Of a DNA stretch of 64,000 nt, positions 36,570 through 45,672 are shown one piece after another (position 1 is the stretch's first letter; every line of letters starts with the position of its first letter). The notes under the pieces are model-generated. The model searched no databases and had not been told where the DNA came from. It was given only the letters and a program-made list of their open reading frames with translations. The DNA lies in contig CAVXXB010000002.1 in assembly GCA_963765585.1 (NCBI GenBank), positions 351,133 to 415,132 of the forward strand, read 5' to 3'. The DNA comes from CAVXXB01 sp963765585. GTDB taxonomy: Bacteria > Calditrichota > Calditrichia > JAJRVZ01. A program made the translations under genes and the position numbers.

Positions 36570-36820
36570 CAGGATGCCTCCTCTACTTCATATCCCTTCT
36601 TATACACAATAATTGCTTCGGGTTCGGGACATGCATAAAAACACATTCCACACCCGGTACAACCATCACCCAGATAGTAGGCAAAATGATATCCTTTTGT
36701 GTTGAATTTGTCATGGAAACGAAGTACATCAGGGGGGCAGGAGTCGATGCAAAGGCCACATCCTTTACAAAGTTCAGGCTCGATAGTTACGTCTGCTTTT
36801 TCCAATTTTTTTAAAGCCAT
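36569..36820 (-). CDS. vorC: 2-oxoacid:ferredoxin oxidoreductase ferredoxin subunit (VorC-like)
   Basis: The 83-residue protein carries two [4Fe-4S] motifs, CKGCGLCIDSCPP and CTGCGMCFYACPE, and accepts electrons from the oxidoreductase core. It is the first gene of the vorCBA operon. Confidence 0.9.
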   Translation of the reverse strand: MALKKLEKADVTIEPELCKGCGLCIDSCPPDVLRFHDKFNTKGYHFAYYLGDGCTGCGMCFYACPEPEAIIVYKKGYEVEEAS

Positions 36821-37230
36821 GAACGTATCCTCTATTTATTATATTAAAGATCTACATATATTACTAACAATATCCATGCCACAGTAAAAATGATAAAATA
36901 TGTCGTGATAGATTTTTGATTTTTCAATAGTTACAATTTACACAGATTTAGTGAATTTTTAACGTTTCTGCTACTTTTTCTTAGATTTAAAATTAATATC
37001 CATGGATTTTATTAATTATCGGAAATCAAAAAACGAGAAGAATTCTGTGATATCCGTATTTATCATTTTATCGTTCATGTAACGGCTCACCTTTTGATGA
37101 CATTTTTCTGCTCAGTTTTTTTCATACAATTACGAGATATTTCTGGTTCGTTAACCTTGATTAAGATGTTAAGATTTGATCCTCCATTAACATTAGTGGA
37201 ATAATTTGTGTTTGTATATTTATACAATCT
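36821..37230. other. Gene-free AT-rich stretch upstream of vorC
   Basis: About 410 bp with no ORF with a plausible start, no tandem repeat and no clear terminator. It must contain the vorC promoter, which I cannot pinpoint. Confidence 0.4.
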
Positions 37231-37779
37231 TTATTCACTTTTCCAGGGAACATCCGGGATATTCAGCAAATGATTCATATAGCGGGCACAAACAAAAAGC
37301 AGATCAGATAGCCGGTTTATATAAATCATAATTTCTTCATCCACATCGACATGATTGCTCAGGGTTTTTAGATTTCTTTCCGCCCGGCGGCACACAGTCC
37401 GTGCCAAATGAAGGACCGCAGCCGGTTCACTCCCTCCCGGTAGAATAAAATTTTGTAAGGCGGGTAATTTTTCTTCCATGGTGTCTATATGTGTTTCAAG
37501 AAATGATATATCCTCAGATGACAGTTCCTGGTTTAATTTTTGTCTTGTTTGATCGTCGGGTGTTGCCAGAATAGACGAAATACGAAACAGGTCATTTTGT
37601 ATCCGGGTGAGCATTGCGGAAACAAAGGTATCTTTTATTCCGGTTATCGCCAGACCAATGACACTGTTGAGTTCATCCAGGGTTCCGTATGACTCGATTC
37701 GCGGATTATCTTTGTCGACCACCTTCCCGCCAAAAAGCCTGGTTTTTCCCTTATCACCGAATTTGGTATAGATTTTCAT
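37231..37779 (-). CDS. Cob(I)alamin adenosyltransferase, PduO/MMAB type
   Basis: It adenosylates cob(I)alamin (or cob(I)yrinic acid diamide) with ATP. The 182-residue protein has the N-terminal ATP-binding YTKFGDKGKTRLFGGKVVDK, the DELNSVIGLA block, RIQNDLFRISSILATPD and the C-terminal RTVCRRAERNLKTLS with INRLSDLLFVCARYMN. ATG at 37779 has AAGGAG upstream. It is monocistronic; no cobalamin-dependent enzyme is in the window. Confidence 0.9.
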   Translation of the reverse strand: MKIYTKFGDKGKTRLFGGKVVDKDNPRIESYGTLDELNSVIGLAITGIKDTFVSAMLTRIQNDLFRISSILATPDDQTRQKLNQELSSEDISFLETHIDTMEEKLPALQNFILPGGSEPAAVLHLARTVCRRAERNLKTLSNHVDVDEEIMIYINRLSDLLFVCARYMNHLLNIPDVPWKSE

Positions 37780-37938
37780 ATTACTCCTTTTATTCGGTAT
37801 CTAATATAGGTTTTTTTTAGATTATTCCAAAAAGTTTTGGGGGGTTTTAACAATAGAGCGACTAAGTAAACTGAGAGGAGGTGAATTGCCTTAATAGTTC
37901 CTAAGTCCCTGACTCCCCTCGTATTCATACTTCTAAAA

Positions 37939-38243
37939 TGTCATCCTGAAAGGACCTTTTATCAAGAGCCGGGGGTACCCCTATAAAGGATTTTTATTCG
38001 TAGGATCCCATTCTGATAAAAGATGACATCCAGCTGATTTCACCCCTACGGGGTTTTGAGATGTTGTGGTACCGGACACCGTCGGGCGTTGCCCACGGAC
38101 TGAACAGGATGATATTCCGGGATGGGATGACGGTTCCGGATAATTCAAAATTCATAGATCACCCCTACGGGGTTTGGTGATGTTGTGCTACCGGACACCG
38201 TGGGCGTTGCCCACGGCGAGATATTGAGCCCCTTCGGGGCTCT
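37939..38243. repeat. Start of the triple-hairpin repeat zone (two units) and a deleted hairpin repeat
   Basis: 37939-37965 is a truncated 48-bp repeat (TGTCATCCTGAAAGGACC). 38041-38099 is a partial triple-hairpin unit lacking the third hairpin; 38160-38243 is a full unit. The zone 37780-39841 has no credible gene. Confidence 0.8.
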
Positions 38244-38255
38244 TTTCTTGCCATA

Positions 38256-38440
38256 TCGTCAGTTCCTGGATAGGATGATATTTTTACCGCAGAGATCGAT
38301 CAGGACGAAGCCATCCATGATTTCGAAAGTACCAAAGATTGCAAATAATATTTAATTTTTCTCTGCTTAGGGACTTTATCAGAATCATTAATTGCTCGGC
38401 GTACTCTGTGCATTCTCTGCGTACTCTCTGCGGTTAATTT
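38256..38440. repeat. ~180-bp element with CTCTGCG palindrome, copy 1
   Basis: Begins TATCGTCAGTTCCTGG and ends CTCTCTGCGGTTAA. It is nearly identical to the copy at 39569-39770. Within it the arms ACCGCAGAGA and TCTCTGCGGT are inverted. Confidence 0.85.
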
Positions 38441-38532
38441 TTAGCTAATCCATATGTACCCAGATTAGACCACGGGTAAAAGGAGCAGAGATTGTCTGGC
38501 TATAGTGTAATTATATGATGATAGAGGGGATC

Positions 38533-38600
38533 CCAACCCCCGTGGGCAACGCCCGCGGTAATGTAGGTCCATAATTCAAAACCCCGAAGGGGTGAAATAT
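38533..38600 (-). repeat. Inverted triple-hairpin unit
   Basis: Contains CCGTGGGCAACGCCCGCGG (hairpin 2 inverted, with a mismatch) and ACCCCGAAGGGGT (hairpin 1 type). It is in reverse orientation to the neighbouring units. Confidence 0.75.
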
Positions 38601-38626
38601 TTTTTTTGAGAGAAGTTTCACAGTGC

Positions 38627-38738
38627 GTGAGTTAAAATAGGAGTGTTGACAACGGATGAAGTTTTTGGAGGCTTTGTGTGGGGTGGTAAATCTTTTAAAA
38701 ATGTGTTACCAACACTCCCAACCAACGACCTAACTCAC
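38627..38738. repeat. Imperfect inverted repeat around an AT-rich core
   Basis: GTGAGTTA (38627-38634) and TAACTCAC (38731-38738), and inside them GGAGTGTTG (38640-38648) and CAACACTCC (38710-38718), are nested inverted arms. No ORF is found in the core. It could be a small mobile-element relic or a structured RNA. Confidence 0.5.
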
Positions 38739-38813
38739 ATAGTCACTTACGGAAGGAGTCTGGGAAATGTTTCATATAAATAATATTTGCAGGTAAGATC
38801 AGGCTAAAAAGTC

Positions 38814-38859
38814 ATTCTGTCCCGGAACGGGATCCGATGGAGAAAGACCTTTTACCCTA
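38814..38859 (+). repeat. Dispersed 48-bp hairpin repeat copy
   Basis: Same start GTCATTCTGTCCCGGAACGG with the TCCCG/CGGGA hairpin and a GACCTTTTACC tail. A CGCAAAG half-element follows at 38893-38930. Confidence 0.75.
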
Positions 38860-38969
38860 GTGAGATTTGGAAAATGTTGATTAGTAAAGATTTACCGCAA
38901 AGAGCGCGGAGAAAATGCGAAGTTCGCAAAGATAAATGATTCTGATAAAAGATGACATCCAGCTTATTT

Positions 38970-39563
38970 CACCCCTCCGGGGTTTTGAGATGTTGTGGTA
39001 ACGGACACCGTGGGCGTTGCCCACGGCTAGAATATTGAGCCCCTTCGGGGCTCTGCACTTGCCATGTCATTTGGTTCCCGAACAGGATTACATTCCGGGA
39101 CGCAATGAAACATCGGATAAACCAAAATAAATAGATCACCCCTACGGGGTTTTGAGATGTTGTGGTACCGGACACCGTGGGCGTTGCCCACGGCTAGAAA
39201 TATTGAGCCCCTTCGGGGCTCTGCACTTGCCATGTCATTTGGTTCCCGAACAGGATTACATTCCGGGACGCAATGAAACATCGGATAAACCAAAATAAAT
39301 AGATCACCCCTACGGGGTTTTGTGATATTGTGGCACCGGACACCGTGGGCGTTGCCCACGGCTAGAAATATTGAGCCCCTTCGGGGCTCTGCACTTGCCA
39401 TGTCATTTGGTTCCCGAACAGGATTACATTCCGGGACGCAATGAAACATCGGATAAACCAAAATAAATAGATCACCCCTACGGGGTTTTGAGATGTTGTG
39501 GTACCGGACACCGTGGGCGTTGCCCACGGCTAGATATGTTGAGCCCCTTCGGGGCTCTGCGCT
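38970..39563. repeat. Triple-hairpin tandem array, four units of about 168 bp
   Basis: Units start at 38970, 39137, 39305 and 39473 (spacings 167, 168, 168). Each has three perfect hairpins with 3-base loops: ACCCC-TAC-GGGGT, CCGTGGGC-GTT-GCCCACGG and GAGCCCC-TTC-GGGGCTC, at centre spacings of about 40 and 29 bp, then a linker with GTCATTTGG and an AAACCAAAATAAATAG stretch. A 180-aa ORF across the array is a by-product and is not annotated. Confidence 0.9.
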
Positions 39564-39568
39564 TGCCA

Positions 39569-39770
39569 TATCGTCAGTTCCTGGATAGGATGATATTTTT
39601 ACCGCAGAGATCGATCAGGACGAAGCCATCCATGATTTCGAAAGTACCAAAGATTGCAAATAATATATAATTTTTCTCTGCTTAGGGACTCAGGGACTTA
39701 GGGACTTTATCAGAATCATTAATTGCTCGGCGTACTCTGTGCATTCTCTGCGTACTCTGCGGTTAAAAAG
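39569..39770. repeat. ~200-bp element with CTCTGCG palindrome, copy 2
   Basis: Nearly identical to 38256-38440, with two extra octamer units (GGGACTCA, GGGACTTA) inserted next to GGGACTTT. An AAAATC/CCAAAGT repeat tract follows at 39808-39840, just before the cysS stop. Confidence 0.85.
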
Positions 39771-39841
39771 TGATGCTATCCCGTTCTGGAAGAGATGATG
39801 TTCCAGAATAATCCAAAGTCCAAAATCAAAAATCTAATAAA

Positions 39842-41297
39842 TCAATCTACCTGCCAGGTGCTGCCATCGGGTGTATCTTTAACCGTAATCCCGATTTCTT
39901 TTAATGCATCGCGGATTTTATCAGACAAGGCAAAGTTCTTCTCACTTCGGAGAACGGCACGAAGATCAAGCACCAAATCCATTACCCCATCCATCTTGTC
40001 TGATGCCGCAGCCACATTCTCTCCACTGGTTGGCAGGATTCCCAGGACATCACCAACCGTATTATTCATCACCTCAATGGCAGATTCAATTTCCTTTTTA
40101 CCGGGCAGTTTTTCTCTGTCATCAAACTGGCGGTTGGCCGCATTAAAAAAATCAAACATAGCGGCAATCGCCTGTGGGGTATTAAAATCATCATTGAGCG
40201 ATGATTCAAATTCTTCTTTAAACTTTAATACGGGCAGCAGGCCGGACTCTTCTTTATCCTGAGCAGATTTTAATGATTCGGTCAGTCGCTGCCAGGAAGT
40301 CAGTAGACTTTTTGTATCCCTTTTCTGCTGCTTCCAGGGCAGAATCGCTGAAATCCAACGTGGAACGATAATGACTCATGAGTATGAAATATCGGATGGC
40401 CAGGGGATCATATTTTTTTACGATATCTTTTATAGTCGTAAAATTGTTCAGTGATTTCCCCATCTTAACGCCATCCACTGTCACCATATTATTGTGCATC
40501 CAGTACCGGGCAAAGGTTTTTTTGTAGACACTTTCACTCTGGGCAATTTCACACTCGTGATGGGGAAATACATTCTCCAGACCACCACCATGAATATCGA
40601 AAGTCTCACCCAGATATTTATTGGACATCACCGAACATTCCAGATGCCATCCCGGATACCCCTTGCCCCAGGGACTGGGCCATTGCATCAGATGTTCCTC
40701 ATCGGCAACCTTCCAGAGAGCAAAATCTGCCGGATGTTTTTTTTCTTCAAGGACTTCCACGCGGCTTCCGGATTCCAGATCTTCGACTTTCCGGCCCGAT
40801 AGTTTTCCATAGCCAGAGAATTTGCTCACATCAAAATACACATTACCATTGACTTCGTAGGCGAATCCCTTTTCCAACAATTCCTTTACCATTTCGATTT
40901 GCTCCACCACATGACCTGATGCCCTGGGCGAAATATCCGGCCGGACCAGCCCCAGGAGATCCATATCTTCAAAATAACTGCGTGTATAGCTCTCCACCAC
41001 TTCCATTGGTTCGATTTTTTCAATACGTGCCTGCTTAAGGACGCGATCTTCTCCCTCATTGGCATCACCAAGCAGATGGCCCACATCGGTAATATTTTGC
41101 ACATAGCGTACCTTATATCCCAGATACCGCAGATAGCGGACAACTATGTCAAAACTGATATAACTCTTGGCATGTCCGAGATGAGAATGGCCATATACGG
41201 TTGGTCCACACACATAAATTCCCACAAACCCCGGTACCAACGGTTCAAATTTCTCTTTTTTACGCGTCAGAGTATTATAGATATATAAATCGCTCAT
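39842..41297 (-). CDS. cysS: Cysteinyl-tRNA synthetase (frameshifted)
   Basis: It charges tRNA-Cys with cysteine. The N-terminal 347-residue ORF (40254-41297) has the class I HIGH-type motif GPTVYGHSHLGHAK, and the KMSKS-type GVKMGKSLNNF, plus FPHHECEIAQSE for zinc binding. It is truncated after GYKKSTDFL; the C-terminal ORF 39842-40159 continues with the anticodon-binding helices (DFFNAANRQFDDREKL, NFALSDKIRDALKEIGI). Removing one base from a T5 run at 40309-40313 restores GYKSLLTSWQRLTESLKSAQ and one protein of about 485 residues. cysS is essential, so a sequence error is likelier than inactivation. It overlaps the gltX stop by ATGA. Confidence 0.9.
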
Positions 41298-42736
41298 GAT
41301 GATAATTCCATTGCCTGATTTAAAAATTTTAACATTTTATCCTTACCCAGAATATCAATTACCAGTGGCAGTTCGGGACCCTCAGTCAAACCGGTCATTG
41401 CCGCACGTACCGGCATCCACAGATCCTTCCCTTTGACGCCGGTATCATTCTGGACGGCTCCCATCACTGTCTTGAATCCGTTCAGATCAATCTCAGGAAG
41501 TTTTTCAATCTCTGTTATCATTGCTTTGAAGACCTTTTTACTCTCATCTTTTATTAGCCATTCCTTTGCGGCACTATCATATTCACTGATATAATCATTA
41601 TAAAACAGCGATGTTTTTTCTTTTATCTCATCGAGATGACTAAGACTATTCTTCACGGCTTTGACAATCATCTCATTCTTGGCATTATCTCCCGTATCCA
41701 GACCGGCATTTTTTAGTTCGTTTATGGCAGAAGCCAGGTACTCGTCCTCCGGTATCTGGCGCAGATACATGCCGTTCATCCAGTCTAATTTTTCACGATT
41801 AAAAATCGCACCGGCTTTGCTTACCCGCTCGAGTGAGAATGATTCAACTAACTCATCCATTGAAAATATTTCCTGGTCATCGCCACGATTCCACCCTAAT
41901 AGGGCAACAAAATTGACCAATGCCTGGGGCAGGTATCCTTTTTTACGATAATCCTCGACTGCCACATCACCCTGTCGTTTGCTCAGTTTACTCCTGTCTT
42001 CATTTAATAATAATGGTAAATGTGCAAACTGAGGTTTTTCCCAGCCAAGATAATCATAGAGTAAAATATGCTTGGGCATACTCAACAGCCACTCCTCACC
42101 CCGAATGACATGACTGATCTGCATCAGATGATCGTCAACCACATTGGCGAGATGATAGGTTGGGAACCCATCGCTTTTCAGCAATACCTGGTCATCGATT
42201 AATTCATTTTGAAAAGACACCTCACCACGAATAATATCATGAACTATGGTTTCGCCACTTTGCGGTATCTTTAAGCGGATAACAAAAGATTCCCTGGCTG
42301 CTCTGGCTTCCGATTCCTGCCCGGACAGTGCGCGGCATAAACCATCATATTTTGGTGTCTCTTTACGCGCCACCTGTTCTTCACGTATTTTCTGTATACG
42401 CTCTTCACTGCAAAAGCATCGATAGACATGACCATCGGCTAATAACTGATCTATATATTTCTGATAAATCTCACGCCGCTCACTCTGATAATAGGGACCA
42501 AAAGCCCCTTCCTTTTCCGGACCTTCGTCATAATCCAGTCCGGCCCATTGCAGGGTTGTGAGTAAATTTTCCACCGCACCCTCGGTGTACCGGGCCTGAT
42601 CCGTATCTTCAATACGTAATATAAAAGTCCCGTTATGGTGTTTGGCAAACAGATAATTGTATAGCGCCGTTCGTAAACTGCCAAGATGTACAAATCCCGT
42701 GGGACTGGGGGCAAATCTGACTCTGATGCTGTTCAT
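41294..42736 (-). CDS. gltX: Glutamyl-tRNA synthetase
   Basis: It charges tRNA-Glu. ATG at 42736 opens MNSIRVRFAPSPTGFVHLGS, with the class I HIGH motif; an in-frame extension to 42799 lies in heptamer repeats. The KMSKS-type motif is DRSKLSKRQGDV, and the anticodon-binding C terminus includes MPVRAAMTGLTEGPELP. Length is 480 residues. No break is seen. It overlaps cysS by 4 bp, so the two aminoacyl-tRNA synthetases are cotranscribed and translationally coupled. Confidence 0.95.
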   Translation of the reverse strand: MNSIRVRFAPSPTGFVHLGSLRTALYNYLFAKHHNGTFILRIEDTDQARYTEGAVENLLTTLQWAGLDYDEGPEKEGAFGPYYQSERREIYQKYIDQLLADGHVYRCFCSEERIQKIREEQVARKETPKYDGLCRALSGQESEARAARESFVIRLKIPQSGETIVHDIIRGEVSFQNELIDDQVLLKSDGFPTYHLANVVDDHLMQISHVIRGEEWLLSMPKHILLYDYLGWEKPQFAHLPLLLNEDRSKLSKRQGDVAVEDYRKKGYLPQALVNFVALLGWNRGDDQEIFSMDELVESFSLERVSKAGAIFNREKLDWMNGMYLRQIPEDEYLASAINELKNAGLDTGDNAKNEMIVKAVKNSLSHLDEIKEKTSLFYNDYISEYDSAAKEWLIKDESKKVFKAMITEIEKLPEIDLNGFKTVMGAVQNDTGVKGKDLWMPVRAAMTGLTEGPELPLVIDILGKDKMLKFLNQAMELSS

Positions 42737-42768
42737 ATGATGGTGATTCCCTAATATTTTAATTGATA

Positions 42769-42985
42769 CAGGATGCTGGATCCTGGATGCAAGATGCAAG
42801 ATACAGGATGCAGGATACTAGGATTCGATGGATACTGCGTCCGGTTTATTTTTTCTCCAAGATTAACAATTCTCGCCTTGATAAGCAATGGCTGCTGGTA
42901 ATTCGTGATTTGGGATTGTCTAGTTTATTTGGGTAAGTTTACAAATAGCAATTAGAAATTAGAGATTAGAGATTAGAGATTTCAA
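42769..42985. repeat. Heptanucleotide repeats upstream of gltX
   Basis: GGATGCTGGATCCTGGATGC-type units near 42769-42820, and GATTAGA-type units near 42950-42985. The stretch 42737-43063 has no gene. Confidence 0.8.
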
Positions 42986-43063
42986 AAAGGTAATTAGTAA
43001 TTACTATTAGTCTATTGCCAACCGCCAACAATTAATTTCTCATCTATCAAATCTAATTTTTAA

Positions 43064-43589
43064 TTATATAATTTGCGTCTTTGCGCCTCTGTTTATATCA
43101 TCCCCGGTTGAATTTTCTCTTGGTGTAAGACCAATAAAAGCAGCTAATTCACTGGGATTTTGTAAATTTTTAGGATCACCGATTTTGCCAAGCAGCATTG
43201 AGGCAATGACAAATCCGATACCGGGAATCGACTGCAGATAATTCATGTATTTATTTATTTGCTCATTTTCGCGACAAAATGATTTGAGTGTGCGATGAAC
43301 AGACAATAGTTTCTTACGTGAATACTCAAGATCTTCTATGAGCATATCCAGTCTGTGACGGACTGCAAACGAACATTCAATGTTTTTAAGTTCTTTAATG
43401 TAATTAGCGGACCAACTTGCATCCGGATCTTTGAGATGCAGGATAAAGGTTATGATATAACAGCAATGCCTTAATACGTTGCCTGGCTGTCTTACGATCT
43501 CTGGTGTAGTTATTACATATTTTAACCAAGTCGCGTAATTCGTGATAATCGCCCTGTGGAACTCGGATCGGTTTTAGGGTACCAGACAT
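43064..43589 (-). pseudogene. IS110-family transposase remnant
   Basis: The protein is broken into two frames. 43404-43589 gives GTLKPIRVPQGDYHELRDLV and the following helix; 43064-43345 gives the Transposase_20 segment IPGIGFVIASMLLGKIGDP and AAFIGLTPRENSTGDDINRG. Between them the frame reads LHLKDPDASWSANYIKELKN. The N-terminal DEDD catalytic domain and the last residues after DINRG are missing, so it is truncated at both ends. No terminal repeats were seen. The 3' end runs into a CTTTGCG repeat. Confidence 0.85.
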
Positions 43590-43650
43590 TCTTTGCGTGA
43601 GAAAATTTATAATAAATCATATTATAGATATTTGCATATGAGGATTTGAA

Positions 43651-44694
43651 ATGAAAAAGATAGTCATTGATAAACCGGGTGGATTGGAACGCTTGCAGAT
43701 CCGCTCATTTCCCGATCCGGTGCCGGACGACAACGAGGTGGTTGTCAAAGCGCATTCAATTGGAGTTAACTATGCGGATATTATTATTCGCATGGGATAT
43801 TATGCCTCGGCAAAACAATATGTGGGCTGGCCAATCACTCCCGGATTTGATTTCGCAGGCGAGGTAATCGCCACGGGAAAGTCGGTCAAAAATTTCAAAA
43901 CCGGTGACAGAGTGCTGGGCGTGTCGCGTTTTAATTCCTATGCAACTCATGTGACGGTACCTGAAAACCAGATATTTTCCATTCCGGATCACTTCTCTTA
44001 CCAGGAAGCGGGTGGTTTTCCCACTATCTTTCTTACCGCCTATTATGCACTGCACATGTCCACACAAATATATCCCGGCTCCAAAATTCTGGTTCATTCC
44101 GCTGCCGGTGGTGTTGGATCCGCGCTGCTGCAATTATGCACTCTTCAGGACTGGACGACTATCGGTGTTGTGGGAAACAGTGCAAAAGTGGATTTTGCCA
44201 GGGATATGGGCGCAGACCGGGTTATCGATAAAAGCGCACAAAATTTATGGCAAATGGTCGATGAATACGCCCCGGATGGGCTCGACGTGGTTCTGGACAG
44301 CAATGGCGCGCTCACCATAAAAAAGGGATATAATCGGCTCCGTGAAAATGGTAAATTGATATGTTATGGATTCCACGGCATGTTTCAGAGAGGCTGGAAC
44401 CGGGCGAATATTTTCAGATTGGCCTACCAGTTTTTTCGTACACCCCGTTTTAGTCCGCTGAGCATGAATGACAAAAATCGCACTGTGATCGCTTTTAACT
44501 TATCATTTTTATTCCACCGGGCCGATTTGCTTGAATTTGCTATGACAGATTTAATGAACTGGTATACCGGTGGTAAAATTAAAATGCCTGCGGTTACGGC
44601 TTATGCATTTGAAGATGTGGCCTCGGCGCATCGGGATATGCAATCCGGGAAAACCACGGGGAAATTGGTGCTGGTACCAGAGGATTATATTTAG
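43651..44694 (+). CDS. Zinc-independent medium-chain dehydrogenase/quinone oxidoreductase (VAT-1-like)
   Basis: A 347-residue MDR-family oxidoreductase with the GroES-like start (IRSFPDPVPDDNEVVVKAHS, GVNYADIIIRMG, FDFAGEV), then the Rossmann motif LVHSAAGGVGSALLQL, DMGADRVIDK and TTGKLVLVPE. It lacks the catalytic zinc cysteines, so it belongs to the NADPH-quinone oxidoreductase / VAT-1 branch. ATG at 43651 has GAGG 8 bases upstream. It stands alone on the plus strand between repeats. Confidence 0.85.
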   Translation: MKKIVIDKPGGLERLQIRSFPDPVPDDNEVVVKAHSIGVNYADIIIRMGYYASAKQYVGWPITPGFDFAGEVIATGKSVKNFKTGDRVLGVSRFNSYATHVTVPENQIFSIPDHFSYQEAGGFPTIFLTAYYALHMSTQIYPGSKILVHSAAGGVGSALLQLCTLQDWTTIGVVGNSAKVDFARDMGADRVIDKSAQNLWQMVDEYAPDGLDVVLDSNGALTIKKGYNRLRENGKLICYGFHGMFQRGWNRANIFRLAYQFFRTPRFSPLSMNDKNRTVIAFNLSFLFHRADLLEFAMTDLMNWYTGGKIKMPAVTAYAFEDVASAHRDMQSGKTTGKLVLVPEDYI

Positions 44695-44719
44695 CGCCCT
44701 TATGGATAGCAAATTAGGA

Positions 44720-44768
44720 GTCATCCTGTCCCGGAACGGGATCCTATTGAAAAGGACCGTTTAGCCGA
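44720..44768 (+). repeat. Dispersed 48-bp hairpin repeat copy
   Basis: TCATCCTGTCCCGGAACGGG with the ATCCTATT and GGACCGTTTAGCC tail. It lies just downstream of the quinone oxidoreductase gene. Confidence 0.8.
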
Positions 44769-44874
44769 GATTCAATTTGTTCTGAGGGGTAAATAAGAGA
44801 TAACACAGAGTACAAGAAATAACATTTTATTTTTCTGTGTCTTTGGGCTCGGGGATAATTCAAAATACATAGAT

Positions 44875-45660
44875 CACCCCTACGGGGTTTGGTGATGTTG
44901 TGTTACCGGACACCGTGGGCGTTGCCCACGGCTAGAAATATTGAGCCCCTTCGGGGCTCTTTTCTTGCCATGTCATTTGGCTACTGAACAGGATGACATT
45001 CCGGGACGGGATGACGGTGCGGGGCAATTCAAAATTCATAGATCACCCCTACGGGGTTTGTGATGTTGTGCTACCGGACACCGTGGGCGTTGCCCACGGC
45101 TAGAAATATTGAGCCCCTTCGGGGCTCTTTTCTTGCCATGTCATTTGGCTACTGAACAGGATGACATTCCGGGACGGGATGACGGTGCCGGACAATTCAA
45201 AATTCATAGATCACCCCTACGGGGTTTGGTGATGTTTGTGTTACCGGATACCGTGGGCGTTGCCCACGGCTAGAAATATTGAGCCCCTTCGGGGCTCTCT
45301 ACTTGCCATGTCATTTGGCTACTGAACAGGATGAAATTCCGGGATGGGATGACGGTTCCGGATAAACCAAAATTCATAGATCACCCCTACGGGGTTTGGT
45401 GATGTTGTGCTACCGGACACCGTGGGCGTTGCCCACGGCTAGAAATATTCGAGCCCCTTCGGGGCTCTTTTCTTGCCAATGTCAGTTTGGCTATTGAATA
45501 ATGATTTAATTTTTTTCTGCTTAGGGATGACGGTTAGGGACTTTATCAGAATCATTAATTGCTCTGCGTACTTTGTGGCTTCTCCGCGCACTCTGCGGTT
45601 AATCTTTAGCTAATCATTGCCCACGGCTAGAAATGTTGAGCCCCTTCGGGGCTCTGCGGT
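44875..45660. repeat. Triple-hairpin tandem array, four units and a partial unit
   Basis: Units start at 44875, 45044, 45212 and 45382 (spacings 169, 168, 170). Hairpins as in the array at 38970. Copies with GAGCCCCTTCGGGGCTCTTTT look like Rho-independent terminators. A partial unit (TTGCCCACGG plus the third hairpin) at 45617-45656 follows a CTCTGCG element. Gene-free stretch 44695-45672. Confidence 0.9.
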
Positions 45661-45672
45661 TAATCTTTCTGC

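Noticed and set aside
38970..39563. CRISPR array
   Set aside because: The repeat unit is about 168 bp and tandem without unique spacers, and no cas genes are nearby.
39027..39569. 180-residue ORF across the triple-hairpin array (minus strand)
   Set aside because: It translates the repeat units themselves (PRRG and GNAHG motifs recur every unit), has no start signal, and similar ORFs appear in the other arrays only where unit length keeps the frame.
42737..42799. N-terminal extension of GltX
   Set aside because: It lies in heptamer repeats and precedes the canonical start MNSIRVRFAPSPTG.
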